Assembly: GCA_002390845.1 (NCBI GenBank)
Contig: DGQT01000045.1
Coordinates: 45,530 to 109,529, forward strand
DNA: 64,000 nucleotides
Reading direction: 5' to 3'
From: Chitinophagaceae bacterium UBA4407
GTDB taxonomy: Bacteria > Bacteroidota > Bacteroidia > Chitinophagales > Chitinophagaceae
Both the position numbers and the translations under genes were made by a program. Each line of letters opens with the position of its first letter. The first letter of the stretch is position 1. Of this stretch, positions 8,726-19,806 are shown piece by piece. Under the pieces are notes generated by a model. That model searched no databases. It saw only the letters and a list, made by a program, of their open reading frames with translations, and had not been told where the DNA came from.

Positions 8726-11700
8726 ATGAAAAACCACATTCTTTTCTTCGTCCTGGCAGTATTATGCCTCAACGCTAACAGCGCAAATGCGCAAACTTCT
8801 GACTCAACATTAAAATTTGGTGTATGGCAGTTCGGTGCTGCGCCATTAAGTTCATCAATCTATCCTCAGATTTCCGGCAGGTTCTCTACGATAGGTTGGG
8901 GAGAAATTGAAACGGCACCTGATGTATGGGACTGGACTGCTTTTGATAGCAGTCTTAGTACCCGGGTTGCGGATGGCTTACCGGTAATGTTTAAGGTATA
9001 TGTAAAGGAACAGGCACCAGCCTGGCTTTATACAACCGGTGGTGTACCAAAGGTTATTGAAAAGGATGTGAATGGAGTAACCACAGGTTATTCTCCTTAT
9101 TATTTAAGCTCGTTGTATAATTTTTATTTTAAGCGCATGATTACAAAAGTGCGCCTGCATGTTGAATCCCTTTCACCATCTATTAGAAATAAAGTTGTTG
9201 CAGTGCAGGGTTGTTTTGGAAGCACGGGCGATTATATTAGTTATAAAGGTACCGTTGCTCCACAGTATGACATAAGCAGAACTTTATTCGATTCATTATA
9301 TAGGGTATACAGTGCATACTATTATAACGAATATAAAAACACCAATCCTAAGATAACGCTGATAAGCAATCCTGGAAACAATAACAGTGCACAGTCAGCA
9401 TGGCTTATTGCGAATTGTCCTAATACATGGTTTAAAACCGGTTCATTAGGAAAAGGATACCAGTTGAATGATGAAAAAAGTAAATCAGACTGGCTTTACA
9501 GCCTGTTAAATACACCACAGAATGGATCTTATGTTAGGGCACGATGTGAAATTACCGGTGATAACCTTACTTACAATTGGTGGCTGAATGCAAAATATAA
9601 AAACATGTTTGCACTTTTAAGTAACTGTATTTATTGGGGTGTGGATTGGAGCAACCAAACAGGGGAGCATATAACAGATGCTAACTTTAATGAAGCGTTT
9701 AATTTTTTTAATAAATATGCCGGCCAAAAAAACCCTGCTACAGCTACGAATGCCATGTGTGCCCTTAGAGATGGGCTGGATGCTTCTGATGATGTTCGTT
9801 TTCCTGTTGCAACTTATGGGGCAGCTACCAGGTCAAACTCTGTGCGCTATAAGAATATTGCAAATAGTTTTACTTCATTTGGAGCAAAGCTGGAAGATTC
9901 GGCAACAGCAGTATTATACGAAGGCGATAACCTTGATGCAAATGGAACCAATGATGTTGGATGGAATATTTTTACAGGAAATTACGATCGTTACCTACAT
10001 CAGTTAAATGCCAACACAACCAGTGTTGGCTATTGGAATGTAAGTGCACCAAATGACCCTAATACAGTTTATGGCAAATATGCAAGGGGCTTCGATCTGG
10101 CAAATAGTAAAAACGCTTTATATTTTGATGTTGAAAATGCTTTTTTAAATAATGCTCCTTTAAATAGCCAGCAACCGGTAATGATAACGGTGGTTTACCT
10201 GGATAATGGAACAGGCAGCTGGAAATTATATTATGATGCACAGGCAGCAACAGATAAAGTTGCTTTAAATGTAACCTGTGCAAACAGTGGTTTATGGAAG
10301 AAAGCGTACGTAACATTAACAGATGCATATTTTGGCAATCGTGCTAATTCAGCGTCTGATTTTTATATTAAAAGCACAAATACTCAAAACGTAATTTTTT
10401 CCCTTGTGGAATTAGAACGCCCTAATGCTACCTCATCAAACGTTGGCTTCTCGTCATCTGATATAACGGCTTTTGATACATTATGTATAAATAGTACCAG
10501 TGGCAGCAAATCATTTAATATTAAAGGAGCATTTTTAAGTGGGGCTGCTGTAAAAGTAGGTCCGTTGGCAGGGTATAAGTTTTCAACCTCTGCAAATGGC
10601 ACTTACAGTGATTCCGTAACAATCACCAATTATGGAATTACACTTAGCCAAACAATGTATGTTAAGTTTTCTCCGGCAACGTCAGGCTCATTCAACGGGT
10701 CTGTTCCTGTATCAGGTGGTAATGTTACTACACTCAATGTACCGGTGCAGGCTGTTGGTGTAAATAGTAAGCCCACACTTACCGGTGCTATTACCAATAT
10801 CACCTGCAATAATGCTAAAAATGGCGTTATTGATCTCACTACAACAGGTGGTGCCGGCGTATTTTCATATAGCTGGACATTAGCGGGTGTTGTGAAATAT
10901 TCTACACAGGATATTTCGGGATTAACCCCTGGTGATTATATTGTTGCTGTAACATCACTTGGCGGATGTACAACAAATAAAACATTCACGGTAACCGAAC
11001 CTGCTGTATTAGCAGTAGCAGCAACTGCTGATAATATGATCTGCAAGGATGGTACAACCAATGTATATGTAACTGCTACAGGTGGAACATTACCATATAC
11101 AGGAACAGGAACTATTGTCAGAGGTAAAGGCAGTAACCAGTTTACGGTTACTGATCCAAACGGATGTACGGCCAGTAAAACGATAACCATTGCAAACGGT
11201 ACATTACAGGCACCTGTAACTCCGGGAGTAATAACAGGTAGTACAGATCCCTCAGCTTTATGTAATGGAGGTAATTTTAATTACTCAATTACTGCTGTTA
11301 CAAATGCCACTTCATATACATGGATCCCACCTGCTGGTACAACTGTGTCCTCAACAACAGGCGGAGGCACTCAAATTGTATTAAGTGTGCCTTCAGGGTT
11401 ACAGGGCGATTCAATTTATGTAAAAGCAAATAATACCTGCGGAAGTAGCGCAACAAAGGCTTTAAAACTAAGTACTGTTCCTGTTGCCCCGTCAAGTATT
11501 AGCGGATCTACATCTGTAGCACCTTCAAAAACAGGATTGGTTTATAGTGTTACTGCAGTTTCTGGATTAAGCTACACATGGACTGTTCCTCCGGGTGCAA
11601 CTATTGTATCCGGCCAAAACACTGCTTCAGTTACAGTGAACTGGGGCATTCAGGCTGGTAACGTTACAGTTAAGGCCGTTACCAATTGTGGTAGCTCGCC

Positions 11701-14700
11701 GGTAACAACATTGCCTGTAAGTGTGGTTAGTGGTGGATTAACAGCGTCTGTTGCATCTTTACCTGCATTCAGCACCATGTGTGTTAATGGAGTAAGCAGT
11801 TCTAAAACTTTTTCAGTTACCATTACAGGTGCCAATGGTACCAACCTGGTTGTTGGCCCTCTTGCCGGATATAAATTTGCTGCCACAACCAATGGAACTT
11901 ATACCGATACCATGTTTATTAGCTATACCGGTACTACAACAACTAAATCGGTATACGTTAAATTTCAACCCTTATCCCCTGCAACATACGCGGGAAATAT
12001 TCCTATCAGCGGTGGTGGTGCCAGCGCTACAAGTGTAGGTGTTAGTGGTATTGCAGTAAACAGCAGCCCGATACTTTCTGCGGTGTTGACAAACATTACC
12101 TGCAACGGCTTAAAAAATGGTGCTATTGACTTATCACTTACCGGGGGAACTGGTCCATTTACATACAACTGGGCTGGTACAGGACCTTTTGATACCACCG
12201 CTCAGGATATTATTGGCCTTTCCGCGGTAAATTATACAGTTACAGTAGGTTCTTACGCAGGTTGCAGTACATCAGCAACCTACACTTTAACCCAACCCGC
12301 TGCACTGGTAGCAAGCCTTACAGCAGATAACATGATTTGCAAAAACACTACTGCCAATGTTTATGTAACTGCTACCGGAGGTACATTGCCTTATAGTGGT
12401 ACAGGCACATTTGCAGGTGTTTCGGGTGCAAACTCTTACACCGTAACTGATTCAAAAGGCTGTACCAATACTAAATCAATTACAGTACCTAATGGTACAG
12501 GTGTTGCACCAGCTACACCAGCCCTGATAAATGGCAGTGCTTCAGATGCAAGCGGGTTATGCGGTGGCGGTAACTTTAATTATTATATTGATCCTGTGGC
12601 AACTGCTACATCTTATACATGGACAGTTCCTGCCGGAAGCAGTATTGCATCAATAAATGCCGGAGGTACCCAAATTGTTATGACGGCACCCTCGAACTTC
12701 AGTACAGGATCACTTGCTGTAACAGCCAATAATGGATGTGGGGCAAGTACTGCTGCTACCAAAACGTTGAGTTCAATCCCTGCCGCTCCTGGTACTATTA
12801 CAGGCCCGACTTCTATTACAGCCGCTCAAACAGGTCTGACTTATAGTGTAGTGCAAGTGCCTGGTGTAACTTATACCTGGACAGTTCCGGGAACTGCTAC
12901 AATAGTATCCGGACAAAATACCTCATCTGTAACAGTAAACTGGGGTAACGCTACCGGAAAGATTAAAGTAAGTGCAGTAAAAAGTTGTGGCATTTCCACA
13001 CAGTCCACTTTAGATGTTACAGTGGGTACAGTTATAAAACTTTATACATCTGTAACCTCGCTTCCTTTTGACCCAACGTGTGTTAATACCAGCAATACAA
13101 AATCATTTCAATTATTGGGTATTTTGCTGAATGGTTCAAATATTACAATAAGTTCAGTGCCTGGCTATACTTATTCAACAACAGCAAATGGCACATTTAC
13201 CAATTCGCTTACGGTAAGTGGTTATTCAATACCATTAAACCAGGTGATATATGTTAAATTCAGCCCGGTAGCTTCTGCTAACTACAACGGAAATATCTCA
13301 ATAAGTGGTGGTGGCGTAGCAGCTTTCAATGTAGGGCTTAGTGGTACGGGAGTTAGCAGTGCTCCTGCACTTTCAAATTCAATTACAAATGTTTCCTGCA
13401 ACGGGCTACAGAATGGCACTGTTAATCTGACATTAACGGGAGGTACAGGGCCATTCGGCTACAGTTGGACAAATAACAGTTCCAATATTTCTTCTAACGA
13501 AGATTTAAGCGGTTTAACTGCCGGAACTTACAATATAACTGTAACATCATTGGGTGGATGCGCAGTTTCGGCTACCGCAAATATTACCCAGCCTGCAATT
13601 TTAAATGCAAGTACCACCGCCGGAACAATCTTATGTAACGGAGGCAGCACCAGCATTTTAGTAAGTGCATCTGGTGGAACCGCACCTTATACAGGGATAG
13701 GAACCTTTAACGTGGGTGCAGGTACTTACAACTATACAATAACAGATTCAAAAGGTTGTACCACTTCCAAGTCAGTAACGGTGGGCCAACCTGCAATATT
13801 AACTGCAAGTGCTTCTGCAGGGTCGATTCTATGCAACGGAAGCACAACAACTGTAAACATCAGCGCTGCAGGGGGAACTGCACCATATACAGGTACAGGG
13901 GCGTTTACAGCAGGTGCCGGTACACAAACTTATACAGTTACAGATGCAAATGGTTGTTCAGTAAATAAATCAGTAACGATAACTGAGCCTTCTGCCTTGA
14001 ATGCATCGGTTGCTTCCGGTACAATTTTATGCAATGGCGGTACAACAACTGTAACAGTAAGCGCTGCCGGTGGCAGTGCGCCATATACAGGTACAGGAAC
14101 ATTTACAGTTGGTGCGGGTACATATAATTACACCGTGACTGATGCCAATGGTTGTACAAAAACAAAATCTATTACTATCAGTGAGCCTTCAGCGGTAAGT
14201 GTGATTTCAAGTGGTGGATTAATTTCATGTAATGGCGGTTCAGCCGTGGTAACTATTACAGGAGCCGGGGGAGTATCACCGTACACCGGAACTGGTAATT
14301 TTACAGTAAGCGCAGGAACATATAGTTATACGATTACCGATGCAAATGGTTGTTCAGCAACTAAATCTTTAACTGTTGATGAGCCTGCTATATTAAGTGC
14401 TACAGCAACAGCTGGTGCCATATTGCCAAACGGAAGCACTCCGGTAACTATTGGTGCAAGTGGTGGTACAACACCTTATACAGGCACAGGAAACTTTACA
14501 GAGCCTGCAGGATTGCACAATTATGCCGTAACCGATGCTCACGGTTGTACAACTTCAACCAGCATCATTGTGGGTGAGGCTGATCCGTTGGTTGCTTCAG
14601 CTACTGCAAATCAAATGCCTTGCAATGGTGGCACAACAACTGTTACAGTTAGCGCAGCAGGTGGTATTGCACCATATACCGGTACGGGTAATTTCACGGT

Positions 14701-17700
14701 AAGTGCAGGAACATATACTTATACAATAACTGATTTTAATGGTAATAGCTCAACAGCTACGATTACTGTAACAGAACCTGATGCACTTACAGCTTCATCT
14801 GTTGCCGGTACGATATTGTGTCACGGTGGTACAACAACAGTAACCGTTGATGCACAGGGTGGTACGTTACCATACAGTGGTGCCGGTAATTTTACAGCAA
14901 CTTCAGGAACTCATAACTATACGGTAGCAGATGCCAATGGTTGCACAAAATCAACAAGCATTAGCATTACTCAGCCATCAGCATTATCTGTTTCAGCAAA
15001 TGCAGATCCGATAACAATAGCAGGTGGTACAACAACAGTAGTGGTTAGCGCTGTTGGTGGAGTGGCACCTTATACGGGAACCGGCAATTTTACAGTTGTC
15101 GCAGGAACATACAACTACCAGGTAGACGACTCAAACGGATGTTCAGCAACAAAGAATATAACTGTTAGCGAACCCGGTGTTTTAGTTGCTTCTTCAAATG
15201 CAGGAATTATCAATTGCAACGGCGGTACTACCACAGTTACAGTTAGTGCAACAGGGGGTACCGCTCCTTACACTGGTACAGGAAGCTATAACGTAAGTGC
15301 CGGAACCTACAGCTATACAGTAACTGATGCGGTAGGAGCTACTTCAACAACAACTGTAACAGTAACAGAACCTTCTGCATTCAGTGCATCAGCAAATGCC
15401 GGAACAATACTTTGTAAAAATGGTACTGCAACAGTTACAATAAGTGGTGCAGGTGGCGTTACACCTTATACCGGAACAGGCAATTTTACTGCAAATGTGG
15501 GAACACACAGCTACACAATTACTGACGCAAACAATTGTACAGCTGTAACCCAGGTAACTTTGGTTGAGCCTGCATTGTTAACTGCATCTGCCAGTTCAGG
15601 AACCATACTTTGTAATGGCGGAACTACAACCATCAATGTTGGTGCAACAGGCGGTACCGCTCCTTATACCGGTGCAGATAACTTTACAGTGGGGGCAGGA
15701 ACATATACTTATACAGTAACAGATGCAAATGGTTGCACAGCATCAAAAACAAAAACAATAACCCAGCCGGCACCATTGGTAGCATCAGCAAATGCGCCAA
15801 CAATAAATTGTGTCAATGCAACTACAACTGTTGCTGTAACTGCAACCGGGGGGGTATCACCATATACCGGAACTGGTAATTTTACAGTTGGTGCAGGAAC
15901 ATATAGTTATACGATTACAGATGCAAATGGTTGCACCTCAACACAGTCTGTAACACTTGCCAATGGTACTCAGAATATTCCTGCAAAACCAACCACTTTG
16001 GTGGGTGCGGATACCGGTTCTACAGGCTTATGTGGTGGTGGGGTTTTTGTGTACCATACAGATCCCGTGCCTTCTGCAACCTCATATACATGGTCAGTAC
16101 CAAACAATACTACGATATCAGGAACGAATGTAGAAGGAAATCAGATCGTCTTAACAGTACCATCTGGTATTGCAAATGGGTCTATCTCTGTAACTGCGGA
16201 TAATATCTGCGGAAGCAGCGCTCCTCTCATAAAATCATTAACTGCTGAGCCTGGGCAGCCAACAGTAATAACAGGCCCCGTATCTGTTCAGCCGTTAAAA
16301 AACAAGCTGGTTTATTCGGTGCTGGCAGTTCCGGGATTAAGCTATACATGGTCTGTTCCTTCCGGTGCATCAATAGATTCTGGTCAAAATACTTCATCCA
16401 TTAATGTAACATGGGGGTCAATCTCAGGAAATGTTAGCGTTCAGGCTGCAAATACCTGTGGAATTTCTCCTGCAACAAATCTTTTCGTGAACGTAACAAG
16501 CGGCGATTTTATCCCTTCTGTTACATCCCTGCCTGCCTTTGCAGATATATGTATAAACGGATTAAGCACAAGCCAGTCATTTACCTTAACTGCATCCGGT
16601 TTAAATGGTTCAGATATAGTGGTAGGGCCGGTTCCGGGCTTTGTATTTGCATCGGGTGTTGCAGCAACTTATGGCAACACGCTTGTAATCAGCGGATACG
16701 GTACTGCGATACTTAACAAAAATGTATTCGTTAAATTCAATCCTTCAACAGTTGGCACTTTCAATGTTAATATTCCGATCAACGGGGGTGGGGCAAATCC
16801 GTTAACGGTTGGTGCAAGTGGCGTTTCAGTAAACAGCGTACCTGCACTATCAGCCGCCATTACCAATATAACTTGTAATGGTTCAAAAAATGGAGTTATT
16901 GACCTTACAACAACTGGCGGTACGGGACCATTTACATACGATTGGACAGGAACAGGTACTTATAATCCGGCCGCACAGGATATCAGTGGTTTATCACCTG
17001 TTGACTATACGGTTACCGTGGGTTCTTATGCAGGATGCACAACTACGGCAACTTATACTATAACACAGCCAAATGCATTGGTAGCAAGCTTGTCTGCAGA
17101 TAATATGATTTGCAAAAACACTACAACCAATGTATACGTAACGGCAACTGGTGGTACCTTACCTTACAACGCAACAGGAACATTTATAGCCGGTGCTGGT
17201 TCCAATACTTATACGGTTACCGATGCCAATGGTTGTACCAGCACCAAAACCATATTTATAGCCAATGGTGCAGGAGTTGCGCCTGACAATCCTGTTGCAA
17301 TCAACAGTGCAGCCGCAGATGCAACCGGTTTATGTGGTGGTGGTAACTTTACTTTTGCTATCGATCCGGTTCTTACAGCTACCTCTTATACATGGATCAA
17401 ACCTGCCGGTAGTAATATTGTTTCTACCACCGGTGGCGGCACACAGGTTGTTATTAGTATACCTGCTTCATTTAATGCAGACTCTGTTTCTGTAATTGCC
17501 AACAATGGTTGTGGAAGCAGCGCAGCAACGGTTAAACAGCTTACCGCGGTTGCTGCAAAACCATCAGCTATTTCAGGCCCTGTATCTGTTATGCCGGTGC
17601 AAACAGGCCTTGGTTACAGTGTTACACCTGTTGCAGGTTTAACGTATACCTGGACGGTTCCTGGTGCAGCTATTATCACAGCGGGTCAAAACACAGCTTC

Positions 17701-19405
17701 AATCACTGCTACATGGGGTGTAACAACAGGAAATGTGGTTGCAAAAGCAGTTAACAACTGTGGCTCATCAAACAATTCAATATTGAGTGTTACACCTGTT
17801 GGCGGGGTCTTTGTAACAACACCTGCGGCTATACCAGCATTTGATACTTTATGTGTAAACGGTCTCAGTACTTCTAAATCGTTCACAATAAGCGCAGCCA
17901 GTTTATCAGGAACCAATGTAGTGGTAGGTCCGTTAACGGGCTATAAATTCTCAACAACAAATAATGGAACGTACACCAATTCCGTAACAATAAGCGGTTA
18001 TGGTACTACGCTCAGCCAGGCAGTATATGTTAAGTTCAGCCCAGCTACCACAGGTTCATTCAATGGCAACATTCCAATAAGTGGCGGTGGTGCAACTGCA
18101 TCTGGCATTGCAGCAACGGCAATAGCTGTAAACAGCAGCCCTGTATTAACTGCGGCACCAACAAACATTACCTGTAACGGCCTTAAAAACGGGGCTCTGG
18201 ACCTTACACTTACAGGTGGTACCGGGCCATTTACTTATAGCTGGACTGGTGCCGGTACTTACGATCCTGCAGCTCAGGATATCAGTGGCCTTTCTGCCGT
18301 AGCTTATACAGTTTCTGTTGGTTCTTATGCAGGCTGTACCACAACGGGAATATATACCATTACCCAGCCTTCGGCTTTAGTGGCTACTTTAACAGCAGAT
18401 GTTATGGTTTGTAAGAACACAACCACCAATGTATATGTTACCGGAAGCGGCGGTACACTGCCTTACAGCGGTATCGGTACATTCTCAGCACCGTCAGGCC
18501 CTAATTCATACACAATAACAGATGGTAACGGATGTGTAAAAACAGGTACCATTACCATTGCCAACGGTGCAGGTCTTGCTCCAGGCAAACCAGTTGTAAT
18601 CAACAGCCCGGCAGCCGATGCAACAGGTGTATGCGGTAGCGGTAACTTTACCTTCGCAATAGATTCAGTTGCTACAGCTACATCTTATGTATGGACGGTT
18701 CCCGCAGGTACAACCATCAGTTCTCAAACAAATGGTGGTAAACAAATCGTAATGACAACACCTGCAGGCTTCAACGCCGGTTCGGTTTCTGTTACGGCCA
18801 ACAATGTTTGCGGTGCAAGTACTGCCGAAACAAAAACGCTTGTTGCAACACCGGCCAAGCCAGCGGCAATATCAGGACCAGTTTCAGTTACAGCACAACA
18901 AACAGGATTGGCTTACAATACTACCAATGTGGCGGGTGTAACCTATACCTGGACAGTTCCCGGAACGGGTTCAGTCTTATCCGGACAAAATACGGCAGCC
19001 ATTACCGCCAAGTGGGGTAATAATTCTGGTAATCTTACTGTAAAGGCCGGTAACGCATGTGGTGTTTCAAACAATACAACACTGGCAATAACAGTTACAG
19101 TGGCAGTAGCAGCTTCGCAGCCAGGTGGTCAAAGCCTTTCTGCGGTGGTTACAAAACCTGCTATGATAATGCCAAACCCCGCGAAAGATGTGGCATACTA
19201 CAATTTCAACGCAGCAGGCGGGTTTAAATACACAGTAGATGTTACCAGTATTTCGGGCAAGCTGCTGCAACGCAAAACAGGCACTGCTGTACCGGGTGTA
19301 AATACGGTTAAGCTCGATGTTCATGAATATTCAAACGGTTTGTATTTAGTAACGCTCATAAACGAAAAAGGAGAGCGGTCAACCCTAAAACTTGTGAAAG
19401 AATAA
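8726..19405 (+). CDS. Giant secreted SprB-repeat/PKD-like adhesin with T9SS sorting domain
   Basis: 3559 residues. Signal peptide 1-22 (ends ANAQ). Residues about 30-330 resemble a glycoside-hydrolase TIM barrel (GWGEIETAPDVWDWTAFD, PVMFKVYVKEQAPAWL), and about 330-570 a beta-sandwich. Then come five super-repeats of about 430 residues, starting near nucleotides 10470, 11760, 13060, 16530 and 17835. Each has a FDTLCVNG-type domain, an SprB repeat (ITCNGLKNGAIDLTLTGGTG), a VTDANGC-type repeat and PKD-like domains (GLTYTWTVPG). The third is interrupted by 12 tandem copies of a 66-residue repeat (nt about 13606-15960; A-GTILCNGG, GGTAPYTGTG, YTVTDANGC). The end (NPAKDVAYY to LKLVKE) is a type A T9SS sorting domain, so the protein is exported by T9SS and anchored or released. 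A surface adhesin or gliding role is inferred from SprB of Flavobacterium. It is followed by a terminator and stands alone. Confidence 0.92.
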   Translation: MKNHILFFVLAVLCLNANSANAQTSDSTLKFGVWQFGAAPLSSSIYPQISGRFSTIGWGEIETAPDVWDWTAFDSSLSTRVADGLPVMFKVYVKEQAPAWLYTTGGVPKVIEKDVNGVTTGYSPYYLSSLYNFYFKRMITKVRLHVESLSPSIRNKVVAVQGCFGSTGDYISYKGTVAPQYDISRTLFDSLYRVYSAYYYNEYKNTNPKITLISNPGNNNSAQSAWLIANCPNTWFKTGSLGKGYQLNDEKSKSDWLYSLLNTPQNGSYVRARCEITGDNLTYNWWLNAKYKNMFALLSNCIYWGVDWSNQTGEHITDANFNEAFNFFNKYAGQKNPATATNAMCALRDGLDASDDVRFPVATYGAATRSNSVRYKNIANSFTSFGAKLEDSATAVLYEGDNLDANGTNDVGWNIFTGNYDRYLHQLNANTTSVGYWNVSAPNDPNTVYGKYARGFDLANSKNALYFDVENAFLNNAPLNSQQPVMITVVYLDNGTGSWKLYYDAQAATDKVALNVTCANSGLWKKAYVTLTDAYFGNRANSASDFYIKSTNTQNVIFSLVELERPNATSSNVGFSSSDITAFDTLCINSTSGSKSFNIKGAFLSGAAVKVGPLAGYKFSTSANGTYSDSVTITNYGITLSQTMYVKFSPATSGSFNGSVPVSGGNVTTLNVPVQAVGVNSKPTLTGAITNITCNNAKNGVIDLTTTGGAGVFSYSWTLAGVVKYSTQDISGLTPGDYIVAVTSLGGCTTNKTFTVTEPAVLAVAATADNMICKDGTTNVYVTATGGTLPYTGTGTIVRGKGSNQFTVTDPNGCTASKTITIANGTLQAPVTPGVITGSTDPSALCNGGNFNYSITAVTNATSYTWIPPAGTTVSSTTGGGTQIVLSVPSGLQGDSIYVKANNTCGSSATKALKLSTVPVAPSSISGSTSVAPSKTGLVYSVTAVSGLSYTWTVPPGATIVSGQNTASVTVNWGIQAGNVTVKAVTNCGSSPVTTLPVSVVSGGLTASVASLPAFSTMCVNGVSSSKTFSVTITGANGTNLVVGPLAGYKFAATTNGTYTDTMFISYTGTTTTKSVYVKFQPLSPATYAGNIPISGGGASATSVGVSGIAVNSSPILSAVLTNITCNGLKNGAIDLSLTGGTGPFTYNWAGTGPFDTTAQDIIGLSAVNYTVTVGSYAGCSTSATYTLTQPAALVASLTADNMICKNTTANVYVTATGGTLPYSGTGTFAGVSGANSYTVTDSKGCTNTKSITVPNGTGVAPATPALINGSASDASGLCGGGNFNYYIDPVATATSYTWTVPAGSSIASINAGGTQIVMTAPSNFSTGSLAVTANNGCGASTAATKTLSSIPAAPGTITGPTSITAAQTGLTYSVVQVPGVTYTWTVPGTATIVSGQNTSSVTVNWGNATGKIKVSAVKSCGISTQSTLDVTVGTVIKLYTSVTSLPFDPTCVNTSNTKSFQLLGILLNGSNITISSVPGYTYSTTANGTFTNSLTVSGYSIPLNQVIYVKFSPVASANYNGNISISGGGVAAFNVGLSGTGVSSAPALSNSITNVSCNGLQNGTVNLTLTGGTGPFGYSWTNNSSNISSNEDLSGLTAGTYNITVTSLGGCAVSATANITQPAILNASTTAGTILCNGGSTSILVSASGGTAPYTGIGTFNVGAGTYNYTITDSKGCTTSKSVTVGQPAILTASASAGSILCNGSTTTVNISAAGGTAPYTGTGAFTAGAGTQTYTVTDANGCSVNKSVTITEPSALNASVASGTILCNGGTTTVTVSAAGGSAPYTGTGTFTVGAGTYNYTVTDANGCTKTKSITISEPSAVSVISSGGLISCNGGSAVVTITGAGGVSPYTGTGNFTVSAGTYSYTITDANGCSATKSLTVDEPAILSATATAGAILPNGSTPVTIGASGGTTPYTGTGNFTEPAGLHNYAVTDAHGCTTSTSIIVGEADPLVASATANQMPCNGGTTTVTVSAAGGIAPYTGTGNFTVSAGTYTYTITDFNGNSSTATITVTEPDALTASSVAGTILCHGGTTTVTVDAQGGTLPYSGAGNFTATSGTHNYTVADANGCTKSTSISITQPSALSVSANADPITIAGGTTTVVVSAVGGVAPYTGTGNFTVVAGTYNYQVDDSNGCSATKNITVSEPGVLVASSNAGIINCNGGTTTVTVSATGGTAPYTGTGSYNVSAGTYSYTVTDAVGATSTTTVTVTEPSAFSASANAGTILCKNGTATVTISGAGGVTPYTGTGNFTANVGTHSYTITDANNCTAVTQVTLVEPALLTASASSGTILCNGGTTTINVGATGGTAPYTGADNFTVGAGTYTYTVTDANGCTASKTKTITQPAPLVASANAPTINCVNATTTVAVTATGGVSPYTGTGNFTVGAGTYSYTITDANGCTSTQSVTLANGTQNIPAKPTTLVGADTGSTGLCGGGVFVYHTDPVPSATSYTWSVPNNTTISGTNVEGNQIVLTVPSGIANGSISVTADNICGSSAPLIKSLTAEPGQPTVITGPVSVQPLKNKLVYSVLAVPGLSYTWSVPSGASIDSGQNTSSINVTWGSISGNVSVQAANTCGISPATNLFVNVTSGDFIPSVTSLPAFADICINGLSTSQSFTLTASGLNGSDIVVGPVPGFVFASGVAATYGNTLVISGYGTAILNKNVFVKFNPSTVGTFNVNIPINGGGANPLTVGASGVSVNSVPALSAAITNITCNGSKNGVIDLTTTGGTGPFTYDWTGTGTYNPAAQDISGLSPVDYTVTVGSYAGCTTTATYTITQPNALVASLSADNMICKNTTTNVYVTATGGTLPYNATGTFIAGAGSNTYTVTDANGCTSTKTIFIANGAGVAPDNPVAINSAAADATGLCGGGNFTFAIDPVLTATSYTWIKPAGSNIVSTTGGGTQVVISIPASFNADSVSVIANNGCGSSAATVKQLTAVAAKPSAISGPVSVMPVQTGLGYSVTPVAGLTYTWTVPGAAIITAGQNTASITATWGVTTGNVVAKAVNNCGSSNNSILSVTPVGGVFVTTPAAIPAFDTLCVNGLSTSKSFTISAASLSGTNVVVGPLTGYKFSTTNNGTYTNSVTISGYGTTLSQAVYVKFSPATTGSFNGNIPISGGGATASGIAATAIAVNSSPVLTAAPTNITCNGLKNGALDLTLTGGTGPFTYSWTGAGTYDPAAQDISGLSAVAYTVSVGSYAGCTTTGIYTITQPSALVATLTADVMVCKNTTTNVYVTGSGGTLPYSGIGTFSAPSGPNSYTITDGNGCVKTGTITIANGAGLAPGKPVVINSPAADATGVCGSGNFTFAIDSVATATSYVWTVPAGTTISSQTNGGKQIVMTTPAGFNAGSVSVTANNVCGASTAETKTLVATPAKPAAISGPVSVTAQQTGLAYNTTNVAGVTYTWTVPGTGSVLSGQNTAAITAKWGNNSGNLTVKAGNACGVSNNTTLAITVTVAVAASQPGGQSLSAVVTKPAMIMPNPAKDVAYYNFNAAGGFKYTVDVTSISGKLLQRKTGTAVPGVNTVKLDVHEYSNGLYLVTLINEKGERSTLKLVKE
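13606..15960 (+). repeat. 12 tandem 198-bp coding repeats inside the adhesin gene
   Basis: Each unit encodes about 66 residues with the order L-A-A-AGTILCNGG, TVTVSA-GGTAPYTGTGNF, AGTY-YTVTDANGC, SITITEP. Units 5 and 8 lose the cysteine of the CNGG motif. The array is a likely site of length variation by recombination. Confidence 0.9.
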
Positions 19406-19432
19406 AAAAACAGTGGGATGGGGAGTTTTGAG

Positions 19433-19467
19433 GCCTGCGCTGCATTTATGCAGTTGCAGGCTTTTTT
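19433..19467 (+). terminator. Intrinsic terminator of the adhesin gene
   Basis: Stem GCCTGC-GCTGCA / TGCAGTTGCAGGC with an ATTTA-type loop and TTTTTT directly after it, 28 bp past the stop codon. Confidence 0.85.
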
Positions 19468-19497
19468 ATTGGGGCTTGTTGCAGTGTGGGTTAAATT

Positions 19498-19581
19498 ATA
19501 AGCCAGGGCTTTTGTAGTGCTATGAAGCTTCGTTGTGTCACTCACTTGTACGGTTGGATTGGGTATTGGGCTTTTACCGCA
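19498..19581 (+). repeat. Left-type repeat end, GTGTCACTCAC subtype
   Basis: ATAAGCCAGGGC, then CTATGAAGCTTCGTTGTGTCACTCACTTGTACGG and the subterminal TTGGATTGGGTATTGGGC. The next end to the right (21603) is again a left end. The right end at 28391, of the same GTGAGTGACAC subtype, is a possible outer partner. Confidence 0.75.
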
Positions 19582-19806
19582 GCAAAGCCCGAAGCGAATT
19601 GCAGAGTACAGGCAGCGCGTTAAGCCTTGAGGGTGGCTCTGCGAGGAAGTAAAGTCATATTTTTTTCCAGCATTGCAGAAAACCCAAGTTGGGCGTAGGC
19701 ATATTCTAGGTCTCAAATTACACTTTGGTACATTGTCAGGCTGTTTTGGGGCAACTGTCGCTTTTTAGCAAACCAAATTTGCAACTCACAATTAAAATTT
19801 AAAAAA

